Source of the DNA: Parabacteroides faecalis
GTDB lineage: Bacteria; Bacteroidota; Bacteroidia; Bacteroidales; Tannerellaceae
NCBI RefSeq assembly: GCF_022809355.1
Contig: NZ_JAKZMM010000007.1
Span: forward strand, 1-64,000
Reading direction: 5' to 3'
Length of the DNA stretch: 64,000 nt
Shown: one piece after another, positions 35,296 to 43,203 of the stretch
How the letters are laid out: every line of letters begins with the position of its first letter
How positions within the stretch are numbered: position 1 is the first letter of the stretch
The notes under the pieces: generated by a model
Told to the model about the DNA's origin: nothing
Database searches by the model: none
Seen by the model: the letters and a program-made list of their open reading frames with translations, nothing else
Translations under genes and position numbers: made by a program

Positions 35296-36750
35296 ATGTA
35301 TATGGCGTATACTAATAATGTAATGATCGTTCGTCATGGTCTGTTGGCTAATTTGGTGAAGTTATGGAAAGAAGACCGATTGGTTGAAGAAATTGACCGT
35401 TTGCCAATAGAAATGAGTCCTCGTCGTGCGAAACCTAAAGGGAGATGTTGTATATATAAAGAAAGAGCCGTCTTAAAATACAAGACATTGCCGTTGTTGG
35501 GTTTTGATATGAGTGACGAAAAAGACGAGCTGACCCCTTTATCAAGTTATGCTAGTCAGGCATTGGAACGCACAGAGAATCAAAAGGAAAATTTGATGTG
35601 TGTGATAGATGAGGCTTGTTCTTCTTGTGTTTCGGTCAATTATGAAATAACTAATTTGTGCCGTGGTTGCGTAGCGAGAAGTTGTTACATGAATTGTCCG
35701 AAAGATGCTATTCATTTCAAGAAAAACGGGAAAGCCGAGATCGACCATGACACCTGTATTAGCTGTGGAAAGTGTTATCAGAATTGTCCATATCATGCGA
35801 TTGTCTATATACCAATACCTTGTGAAGAAGTTTGCCCTGTCAAAGCAATTAGTAAGGATGAGTATGGAGTCGAACATATTGATGAATCGAAATGTATTTA
35901 TTGTGGTAAATGTTTGAATGCTTGTCCTTTTGGTGCAATATTTGAGATATCTCAAGTCTTTGATGTCTTGCAGCAAATTAAGAAAGGAACAGAAATTGTT
36001 GCTATAGTTGCTCCTTCTATACTGGGCCAGTTTGGATGTTCTAAAGAACAAATCTATGGTGCATTAAAGCAGGTAGGATTTACGGATATAGTGGAAGTGG
36101 CACAGGGTGCGATGGAAACGACAAGAAATGAGGCCGAGGAATTGAAGGAGAAACTTCATGAAGGACAAGCCTTCATGACAACAAGTTGTTGTCCTTCTTA
36201 TATTCAGTTAGTGGAAAAACATATTCCGGACCTGAAGAAATATGTGTCGACAACAGGTTCTCCTATGTATTATACAGCCCGGATGGTGAAGGAGCAAAGA
36301 CCTGATGCTAAAATTGTGTTTGTAGGACCTTGCGTAGCTAAACGAAAGGAAGTGAAAATGGATCCATGTGTGGATTATACGTTGACTTTCGAGGAAGTTG
36401 CTTCTATATTTACAGGAATGGGAATCAACTTAGATGTTGTTAAGCCATATTCTTTGTTGTCAACAGCATCCCGTGAGGCGTATGGATTTGCACAAACCGG
36501 TGGTGTTGTGAATGCCGTAAAAGTTTGTTTGCAGCAAGATTCTGTCAGTGCGATTCAGATTGCTGGTCTGAATAAAAAGAATGTGTCCTTGCTTAGAGCT
36601 TATGCAAAAACAGGAAAGGTGCCTGCTCAATTTGTCGAAGTGATGGCTTGTGAGGGCGGTTGTGTTACGGGACCGAGCGTTTATGGAGATAAGTCGGTTG
36701 GTCAAAAACAATTATTGAAGGAGCTGGCTAAAATAACAAGTGCGAAGTAA
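35296..36750 (+). CDS. monomeric [FeFe] hydrogenase-like iron-sulfur protein (group B type)
   Basis: 484 residues. The N-terminal part holds cysteine motifs for 4Fe-4S clusters: CRGCVARSCYMNCP, CISCGKCYQNCP, PCEEVCP and CIYCGKCLNACP. The H-cluster domain shows L1 TSCCPSY, L2 PCVAKRKE and L3 EVMACEGGCVTG. All ligand cysteines are present, so the protein should carry an H-cluster if the maturases HydEFG exist elsewhere. It lacks the small C-terminal subunit and diaphorase partners of bifurcating enzymes. The family is common in gut anaerobes and is presumed to work with ferredoxin; the direction of catalysis is not known. AAAGGA at 35281 fits the ATG at 35296. Confidence 0.9.
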   Translation: MYMAYTNNVMIVRHGLLANLVKLWKEDRLVEEIDRLPIEMSPRRAKPKGRCCIYKERAVLKYKTLPLLGFDMSDEKDELTPLSSYASQALERTENQKENLMCVIDEACSSCVSVNYEITNLCRGCVARSCYMNCPKDAIHFKKNGKAEIDHDTCISCGKCYQNCPYHAIVYIPIPCEEVCPVKAISKDEYGVEHIDESKCIYCGKCLNACPFGAIFEISQVFDVLQQIKKGTEIVAIVAPSILGQFGCSKEQIYGALKQVGFTDIVEVAQGAMETTRNEAEELKEKLHEGQAFMTTSCCPSYIQLVEKHIPDLKKYVSTTGSPMYYTARMVKEQRPDAKIVFVGPCVAKRKEVKMDPCVDYTLTFEEVASIFTGMGINLDVVKPYSLLSTASREAYGFAQTGGVVNAVKVCLQQDSVSAIQIAGLNKKNVSLLRAYAKTGKVPAQFVEVMACEGGCVTGPSVYGDKSVGQKQLLKELAKITSAK

Positions 36751-36841
36751 CATAGGCTTTCAAAGAATTTGATGATTCATAGGTTGGAAATGCTTCGGGC
36801 AATTTTTTGATCCTTAAACGATATGGTTTCGAAAAGGATTG

Positions 36842-36849
36842 TATCTTTG
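36842..36849 (+). promoter_or_regulatory. -7 box (TATCTTTG) for cutC
   Basis: A perfect TAnnTTTG with TTTG at 36816-36819 upstream (22 nt gap) and 63 nt before the ATG. Confidence 0.55.
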
Positions 36850-36912
36850 TAGGATGTATTGCAGAATAAATAGCATTGGGATTTAACCAAAGGATTTAAG
36901 TTTTTAGAAGGA

Positions 36913-37656
36913 ATGAAACGTATTATAGAAATATGCGCCAATTCAGCACAAAGTTGCGTGGAAGCTGAAGCAGGAGGTGCTTCTAGAGTAGAATTGTGTG
37001 CTGGTATTCCAGAGGGAGGAACTACTCCTAGTTATGGGGAGATAGTCATGGCAAAGCGATTGACTTCCCTGATAGATATTAATGTAATTATTCGCCCTCG
37101 GGGTGGTGACTTTTTATATACGGAAGCTGAGATAAATTCAATGTTGTTGGATATTGAATTGTGTAAGCAGCTGGGTGTTCATGGTGTCGTATTTGGGTGC
37201 TTGACGAAAGAAGGAGACATTGATGTCCCTTTGATGCAGAAATTGATAGAAGCAGCCAAACCTTTATCTGTAACCTGTCATAGGGCATTCGATGTTTGTC
37301 GTGATCCGTTTAAGGCGTTGGAGGAGTTGATAGCGTTAGGATGTGATCGGATTTTGACATCTGGACAACAATCAGATGCCGTTAAAGGTATTCCTTTGAT
37401 TAAAGAACTTGTAGAAAAAGCTGCCGGACGAATTATTATTATGCCGGGTTGTGGCGTGAGAGATACCAATATAGTTCAGATTGCACGTGAGACTGGTGCT
37501 GTAGAGTTTCATACATCAGCAAGAAGCATTGTATACAGTCAGATGGAATTCAGAAATGAAAAGGTTCCTATGGGTAGTAATAGTGTCTCGTCTGAATTTG
37601 AAACGGTACAGACGGATCGTAAAAAAGTGGCCCTTTGTGTCTATGGTGAGGAGTAA
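36913..37656 (+). CDS. cutC: CutC family protein (copper homeostasis family)
   Basis: A 247-residue TIM-barrel protein with the CutC pattern: IEICANSAQSCVEAEAGGASRVELCAGIPEGGTTPSYGEI near the N-terminus, VIIRPRGGDFLYTEAEINSML, VTCHRAFDVCRDP, GCDRILTSGQ and a final EFHTSAR. The family was first linked to copper tolerance in E. coli, and that role is contested. It has its own -7 box. The coaX gene follows about 100 nt later. Confidence 0.93.
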   Translation: MKRIIEICANSAQSCVEAEAGGASRVELCAGIPEGGTTPSYGEIVMAKRLTSLIDINVIIRPRGGDFLYTEAEINSMLLDIELCKQLGVHGVVFGCLTKEGDIDVPLMQKLIEAAKPLSVTCHRAFDVCRDPFKALEELIALGCDRILTSGQQSDAVKGIPLIKELVEKAAGRIIIMPGCGVRDTNIVQIARETGAVEFHTSARSIVYSQMEFRNEKVPMGSNSVSSEFETVQTDRKKVALCVYGEE

Positions 37657-37762
37657 ATAGATGCGGTGAAATAAGAATTTGGTGTAAATACGAAAGAAAA
37701 ACGAAAAGAATGGAGCTTATTTCATGAATTTTGTTTTCCTTTGCGAAAAATATCATTTTGAG

Positions 37763-38491
37763 GTGAATTTAATCATAGAACAAGGAAACACATCTACGAA
37801 GGTGGCTATCTATGCAGAAGGTAATTTAAAAGCATCTTTTGTGTATAAAACTTTTGATAAGAGTAAGTTAAAGCCGTTGTTTGATGTTTATTCGTTAGAC
37901 AAAGGTATATATTCGACAGTTGCCGATGTGGATGAAGATTTAATAGCTTATTTAAAGGAGTGTCTTTCTTGTTTTATTTATTTTGATAACGATGTTCGAT
38001 TACCTATCACTATCAAATATAAAACACCTCATACATTGGGAAAGGATCGCATTGCGGCTGTTGTGGGTGCTTACTACCTTCAGCCGAATCGGAACATTCT
38101 GATTATCGATGCGGGAACGTGTATTACTTATGAATTATTGGAAGCTTCCGGTTCATATTTGGGTGGAAATATATCTCCGGGTATGACAACGCGGTTCAAG
38201 GCTTTGAATGATTATACTAAAAAGTTACCTCTGGTAAATGAGAGGGAAGAGGTTCCTTGTTGGGGAACTTGTACGGAAGATGCTATCCGGGCCGGTGTGG
38301 TGAATGGCATAGTGTTTGAAATGGATGGGTATATTGATAAAGCAAAAGAATTATATTCTGATGTTTTGGTTTTTTTAACGGGTGGACATTCGTTTTATTT
38401 TGAAAGCCGGTTAAAAAACTTCATCTTTGCAGACATTAATTTAGTGTTGACAGGATTAAATAGAATCTTAGAGTACAATGTTGAAAATTGA
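37763..38491 (+). CDS. coaX: type III pantothenate kinase
   Basis: Start placed at GTG 37763, giving MNLIIEQGNTSTKVA and 242 residues, which aligns with the usual CoaX N-terminus. The longer frame from ATG 37724 adds 13 residues that run across a promoter-like ttcctttg. Motifs are GNTSTK (phosphate binding), TLGKDRIAAVVGAY, IIDAGTCITYELL and GGNISPGMTTRFKAL. The first motif has Glu where most family members have Asp (DxGNT). It phosphorylates pantothenate, the first step of CoA synthesis, and depends on a monovalent cation. It overlaps the following outer-membrane protein gene by 14 nt. Confidence 0.92.
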   Translation: MNLIIEQGNTSTKVAIYAEGNLKASFVYKTFDKSKLKPLFDVYSLDKGIYSTVADVDEDLIAYLKECLSCFIYFDNDVRLPITIKYKTPHTLGKDRIAAVVGAYYLQPNRNILIIDAGTCITYELLEASGSYLGGNISPGMTTRFKALNDYTKKLPLVNEREEVPCWGTCTEDAIRAGVVNGIVFEMDGYIDKAKELYSDVLVFLTGGHSFYFESRLKNFIFADINLVLTGLNRILEYNVEN

Positions 38492-39779
38492 AAAGTTTAT
38501 TTTGTCGGGAGTTTTGTTGTTGACTCAATTGTCGGTTTGGGGCCAAAACAATACAGCATCTCCATATACTCGTTTTGGATTTGGAGAAATAGCTGATCGT
38601 TCTTTTGGGGCTGGCCGTGCAATGGGAGGTGTAGGGATAGGATTGCGTTCTCCTGAACAAATAAATCCGATGAACCCTGCATCTTATAGTTGTATGGATT
38701 CTTTGACCTTTATCTTCGATTTTGGAGCGTCAATGAAAGCATCCTCGTTTAAAGATCAATCGAATCAGTACAATCATCTGAGTGGTAATTTAGAGTATAT
38801 AGCTCTGCAGTTCCCTATAACCAGATGGTTGGCAATGAGTGCCGGGTTATTACCATACTCGTTTGTTGGTTATAAGTTTGGAGAAGTTTCAACTATTGGA
38901 GATGAAACTTATCAGAATACTTATTCAGGAACAGGTGGATTAAACGATCTCTATGGAGGTTTGTCTATAGATATATGGAAGAAGCGTTTGGCTGTTGGAG
39001 CGAACTTCGGTTTCTTGTTTGGTAATATAAATCACTCGCAGTATTTAGCTTTTTCGTCGAATGATAATTCTTCTTCTTCACCTTATATGAATCAGCGTAT
39101 TCGTCAGATGAAGGTGAGAGATATGAAGATGGATTTTGGTTTGCAGTATACACATCCTCTGAGTGCTACGGAAAGTGTGACTTTAGGATTAACTTATTCT
39201 CCGTCAAATCAATTGGGCGTGAAAACTTATGATACAATTGAGAAGTTAAGTGTGACTAGTTCTGGAACTTCTGTGATTGAATCTTCTACAGATACAATTC
39301 AGGGGCTTCGTTATGATTTGCCTAATTCTTTTGGAGTTGGTTTGTCTTATATGAAAATAGATAAGCTGTTGTTGGCTGCCGATTTCTTATATGAAGATTG
39401 GAGTAATGCAAGCTTTATGGGAGAAAAAACATTCCAGAATCGTACACGTTTTGCTATCGGTGCTCAGTATGAACCTAATGCAAGAGCTAAAAATTACTTT
39501 AATCGTATTCGTTATCGTGCAGGTTTTCATTATGGCGATTCTTATATAAGAGTGAATCAGTCTGAGGAGAACGGAAATAAGGGATACGGTTATAAAGAAT
39601 ATGGCGCAAGCCTAGGTTTGGGATTGCCGTTGATTGACAATCGTTCAATAGTGAATGTTTCGTTTGAATATGTTAAAGTCAAACCGGAGCATGTATCTAT
39701 GATTGATGAACAATATTTTCGCGTGACGGTGAATTATACATTTAATGAACGTTGGTTCTTTAAATTTAAATTGGATTAA
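38478..39779 (+). CDS. outer-membrane beta-barrel protein of unknown function
   Basis: 433 residues with signal MLKIEKFILSGVLLLTQLSVWGQ. SPYTRFGFGEIADRSFGAGRAMGGVGIGLRSPEQINPMNPASYS resembles FadL-like or PorV-like barrels of Bacteroidetes. Many alternating strands follow, and the protein ends FNERWFFKFKLD, a terminal aromatic strand. It is placed between coaX and a TPR protein and lptC, and is likely cotranscribed with them. Transport of hydrophobic compounds is possible but unproven. Confidence 0.8.
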   Translation: MLKIEKFILSGVLLLTQLSVWGQNNTASPYTRFGFGEIADRSFGAGRAMGGVGIGLRSPEQINPMNPASYSCMDSLTFIFDFGASMKASSFKDQSNQYNHLSGNLEYIALQFPITRWLAMSAGLLPYSFVGYKFGEVSTIGDETYQNTYSGTGGLNDLYGGLSIDIWKKRLAVGANFGFLFGNINHSQYLAFSSNDNSSSSPYMNQRIRQMKVRDMKMDFGLQYTHPLSATESVTLGLTYSPSNQLGVKTYDTIEKLSVTSSGTSVIESSTDTIQGLRYDLPNSFGVGLSYMKIDKLLLAADFLYEDWSNASFMGEKTFQNRTRFAIGAQYEPNARAKNYFNRIRYRAGFHYGDSYIRVNQSEENGNKGYGYKEYGASLGLGLPLIDNRSIVNVSFEYVKVKPEHVSMIDEQYFRVTVNYTFNERWFFKFKLD

Positions 39780-39810
39780 TAATATAGTTAACTTTAATTG
39801 AAAAATAGAT

Positions 39811-41175
39811 ATGAAGATCAAAGTATTATTATTAGCTCTTGGCTGTACAATGGGAACATTGGGAGCATACGCCCAAAAAGGGGTGGACAATGGAACTCAG
39901 TTTGGATCTGGTGAAGACAGTGTACGCTGTATCACTAACATTAGCTTGTTTGTACCTTATGCAAAAGGTGGTAATTTTAAAGACGCCTTAGAATTTTGGA
40001 AGATTGCTTACAATGAATGTCCGGCATCTACGAAGGACCTTTATTTGTATGGTGTACGAATCGTTTCTTGGCAGATTGAAAACGAAAAAGATCCTGCTAA
40101 GAAAGCTCAGCTGGTAAATGATTTGATGACAGTTTATGATAAACGTATCAAATACTTTGGAAATGATCGTAAGTATGGTAAAGATTGGATCATAGGAAAC
40201 AAGGCTGAAGATTATGTAAAATATGCTGGAGACAATTTGGATGCGAATGCATTGTATGATTGGACAAAGTCAGCAATTGACGAAAAAGGTGACAAATGTG
40301 AAGTAAAGGCTGTTTCTTATTTTATGTTTGCTTCTTTGCGTAAAATGCAGGCTGATCCTAATTTCAAAGATCAATACATTCAAGATTATTTGAAAGCTGC
40401 AAGTATCATTGATGCTCAGATTAAGGTTGCAGAAGCTGCAAATAATGAAAAGGAATTGAAGACATTAAAGGCTTATCAAACAGCTGTGGAAACAGGTTTT
40501 GCAAACAGTGGAGCTGCAGACTGTGAGACTTTGCAGAATGTATATGCATCAAAGATTGAAGAAAATAAGACAAACTTGGATTTCTTGAAGCAGACAATTG
40601 CATTGTTGCGTAAATCTCGTTGTCAGGAAATTGAAGCTTATTTTGCTGCTTCAGGATATGCTCATGCTATTGAACCGACTGCAGAATCTGCAATGGGCTT
40701 GGCAAAACAGGCTGTAAAGAAACAGGATTACGAAACTGCTATCAAGTTCTTTGAAGAAGCTGCTAATATGGAAAGTGATGCTGCTACTAAAGCTGAAGAC
40801 TATTATATGATTGCTCTGTTGACATTTGATCAGAAGAACTATTCTAAGGCAAGAGAATATTGTCGTCAGGCTATTTCTTTGAATGCTAATTATGGTGCAC
40901 CTTATTTGTTGATTGGTAAAATGTATGCTGCAACATCTAAGAGTGTTTATCCAAATGATCCGGTGTTGGCAAGAGCCGTATATTATGCTGCTATTGATAA
41001 ATTCCAGAAAGCTAAATCGGTTGATGCAAGCTGTGCAGAAGAAGCTAGTAGCTTGATCTCTTCTTACAGTGCTCACCTTCCTTCTACAGAAGAAGTATTT
41101 ATGCACCCGGATTTGGAAAAGGGTAAATCATTTACAATTGGTGGTTGGATTGGAGAATCAACCGTTGTTAGATAA
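39811..41175 (+). CDS. exported tetratricopeptide-repeat protein
   Basis: 454 residues with signal MKIKVLLLALGCTMGTLGAYAQ. Helical repeats include YETAIKFFEEAANMESDAATKAEDYYMIALLTFDQKNYSKAREYCRQAISLNANYGAPYLLIGKMY, which are TPR units around residues 305-375. There is no catalytic motif. It is probably a periplasmic scaffold. It sits directly before lptC (6 nt gap), which suggests a role in envelope or lipopolysaccharide assembly, by context only. Confidence 0.82.
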   Translation: MKIKVLLLALGCTMGTLGAYAQKGVDNGTQFGSGEDSVRCITNISLFVPYAKGGNFKDALEFWKIAYNECPASTKDLYLYGVRIVSWQIENEKDPAKKAQLVNDLMTVYDKRIKYFGNDRKYGKDWIIGNKAEDYVKYAGDNLDANALYDWTKSAIDEKGDKCEVKAVSYFMFASLRKMQADPNFKDQYIQDYLKAASIIDAQIKVAEAANNEKELKTLKAYQTAVETGFANSGAADCETLQNVYASKIEENKTNLDFLKQTIALLRKSRCQEIEAYFAASGYAHAIEPTAESAMGLAKQAVKKQDYETAIKFFEEAANMESDAATKAEDYYMIALLTFDQKNYSKAREYCRQAISLNANYGAPYLLIGKMYAATSKSVYPNDPVLARAVYYAAIDKFQKAKSVDASCAEEASSLISSYSAHLPSTEEVFMHPDLEKGKSFTIGGWIGESTVVR

Positions 41176-41181
41176 TTATAT

Positions 41182-41832
41182 ATGTTGGAACGTTTTATAC
41201 GTGTGACAAATATTTCAAGCATAACAACTATCTCAATGGTAGTTGTTATGCTTCTTTCGTTTACAGTTTCTTGTTCTAAAGAAACTAAGGATGTCGTTAA
41301 TGCGACGTATGATCCTGAAAAAAGTTATACCATGAAAGCTACTCAGGTTAACACGCTGATATCAGATTCTGGAATAACACGTTACCGGATAGAAGCTGCT
41401 GAATGGATCGTTTTTGGTAAAGCAAAAGAACCATATTGGTATTTTCCTGAGGGTATTTATGTGGAAAAATTTGATACCTTGTTCCATTCAGAGGCAAGTA
41501 TTAAAGCGGATACAGCTTATTATTTTGATAAAAAAGGCTTGTGGCATTTGATTGGAAATGTTGAAGTAGAAAGTCTGCAAGGGGAGAGGTTTGATACTTC
41601 CGAATTGTTTTGGGATCAGAAAAAAGAGAAAGTTTATTCAGAAAAATATATTCGGATTCAGCAGGAAGAACAGATTATTACGGGTGTTGGATTTGAATCG
41701 AATCAAAATATGACGCGTTATAAGATTTTTAATTCTCAGGGAGAATTTCCTGTAGAAGATACTCCTCAATCGCCAACAGATTCTGTTCAAATGGAAAGGT
41801 GTTTGGCTGTTGATTCTTTAAAAATGAAATAA
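41182..41832 (+). CDS. lptC: LPS export ABC transporter periplasmic protein LptC
   Basis: 216 residues with an N-terminal hydrophobic segment ending FTVSCS, so it may be lipid-anchored rather than held by a helix. The LptC beta-jellyroll region is visible in YTMKATQVNTLISDSGITRYRIEAAEWIVF, ASIKADTAYYFDKKGLWHLIGNVEVESLQGERFDTSELFWDQKKEKVYSEKYIRI. LptC links the LptBFG transporter to LptA in lipopolysaccharide export. The CNNM/CBS gene begins 2 nt downstream. Confidence 0.9.
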   Translation: MLERFIRVTNISSITTISMVVVMLLSFTVSCSKETKDVVNATYDPEKSYTMKATQVNTLISDSGITRYRIEAAEWIVFGKAKEPYWYFPEGIYVEKFDTLFHSEASIKADTAYYFDKKGLWHLIGNVEVESLQGERFDTSELFWDQKKEKVYSEKYIRIQQEEQIITGVGFESNQNMTRYKIFNSQGEFPVEDTPQSPTDSVQMERCLAVDSLKMK

Positions 41833-41834
41833 GA

Positions 41835-43091
41835 GTGGAAATATTATTCAATATATTAGTATCATTAGCTTTTTCTGCCTTTTTCTCAGGGATGGAAATA
41901 TCGTATGTCTCTGCCAATAAGTTGCGTTTTGAATTGGATAAGAAGGATAAAAGTTTGACAAGTAAAATATTGGATGTTTTTTTCCATAATCCGAATCAAT
42001 TCATTTCGACAATGTTGGTGGGTAATAACATCGCATTGGTTGTATATGGTTTGCAAATGGCCATTTTACTTGAACCCTGGATTGCTCAATTCGTTGATCA
42101 AGAAGCCTTGATTGTCTTAATTCAATCGATAATTTCTACCATACTGATATTATTTACGGGAGAGTTTATACCTAAAACGATCTTTAAAATTGATCCTAAC
42201 TTTTTCTTGCGTCTTTTTGCTCTCCCTCTATACCTTATATATATACTTTTATATCCCATCTCGAAGTTCTCTTCTTTATTGTCTTTTCTGATATTGAGAA
42301 TTGCGGGTGTAAAAAACTTGAAAGACTCAGGTGTTTATACTTTGGGTAAAGTGGATTTGGATTATTTCATTCAGCAAAGTATTGAAGATGCACCACAGGA
42401 TTCGGAAATGGATACGGAAGTCAAGATTTTTCAGAATGCTCTTGAGTTTTCAAATGTGAAGGTTCGTGATTGTATTGTACCCAGAACAGAAATCGTCGCT
42501 TGTGATAAAGAGGTTTCGACGGATGAACTTCGTTCCCGCTTTATTGAAACGGGACTTTCCAAAATCCTTATCTATGATGAGAATATTGATAATATAATAG
42601 GATATATACATTCTTCGGAGTTATTTAAACATCCTAATAATTGGTTGGAACAGCTTTGTAAGGTTTCTATAGTCCCCGAGACTATGGCGGCTAATAAATT
42701 GATGCGTGTTTTAATGCAAGAAAAGAAAAGCTTGGCTGTCGTCGTGGATGAATTTGGTGGTACATCTGGTATCGTCACATTGGAAGATTTGGTGGAAGAG
42801 ATTTTTGGCGAGATAGAAGATGAACATGATATGAAAAGAGAAGTTGCCCGTAAAGTCTCTGAAAATGAATATTTATTATCTGGTCGTATGGAAATAGATA
42901 CCTTAAATGAAATGTTTGGATTGGATTTGCCGGAATCAGATGATTACGTAACAATTGCCGGCTTGATTCTCCATTATTACCAGAAATTTCCGAAGTTGAA
43001 TGAATCCATAGAATACGGTAAATATACTTTTAAAATCGTTAAGGCTACAGCGACTAAAATAGAGTTGGTACGGATGAAAGTTCGTGTATAA
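41835..43091 (+). CDS. CNNM/CBS-domain HlyC/CorC family membrane protein
   Basis: 418 residues from a GTG start. An N-terminal CNNM (DUF21) domain has about three to four membrane helices (residues 1-140) with FFSGMEISYVSANKLRFE. A CBS pair (about 205-330) has VPRTEIVACD and VVVDEFGGTSGIVTLEDLVEEIFGEIEDEHD, and a C-terminal CorC_HlyC domain (about 345-418) follows. These proteins are associated with Mg2+/Co2+ export. Bacteroidetes members include the gliding-associated GldE, and this one could be a non-gliding relative. It is tightly coupled to lptC. Confidence 0.9.
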   Translation: MEILFNILVSLAFSAFFSGMEISYVSANKLRFELDKKDKSLTSKILDVFFHNPNQFISTMLVGNNIALVVYGLQMAILLEPWIAQFVDQEALIVLIQSIISTILILFTGEFIPKTIFKIDPNFFLRLFALPLYLIYILLYPISKFSSLLSFLILRIAGVKNLKDSGVYTLGKVDLDYFIQQSIEDAPQDSEMDTEVKIFQNALEFSNVKVRDCIVPRTEIVACDKEVSTDELRSRFIETGLSKILIYDENIDNIIGYIHSSELFKHPNNWLEQLCKVSIVPETMAANKLMRVLMQEKKSLAVVVDEFGGTSGIVTLEDLVEEIFGEIEDEHDMKREVARKVSENEYLLSGRMEIDTLNEMFGLDLPESDDYVTIAGLILHYYQKFPKLNESIEYGKYTFKIVKATATKIELVRMKVRV

Positions 43092-43203
43092 GTGAAAAAA
43101 AATGAGTAAAATGATGTTGCATGTCCTTTTTTTCGTATCTTCGTGCTCTTAAATTGAAAATGCTAAAAAGATAGATATAAACTTTAAAAATAAAATAAGA
43201 TAA

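Noticed and set aside
37724-37762. longer N-terminus for CoaX
   Set aside because: The extra 13 residues do not match the family and overlap a promoter-like sequence; GTG 37763 gives the expected N-terminus.
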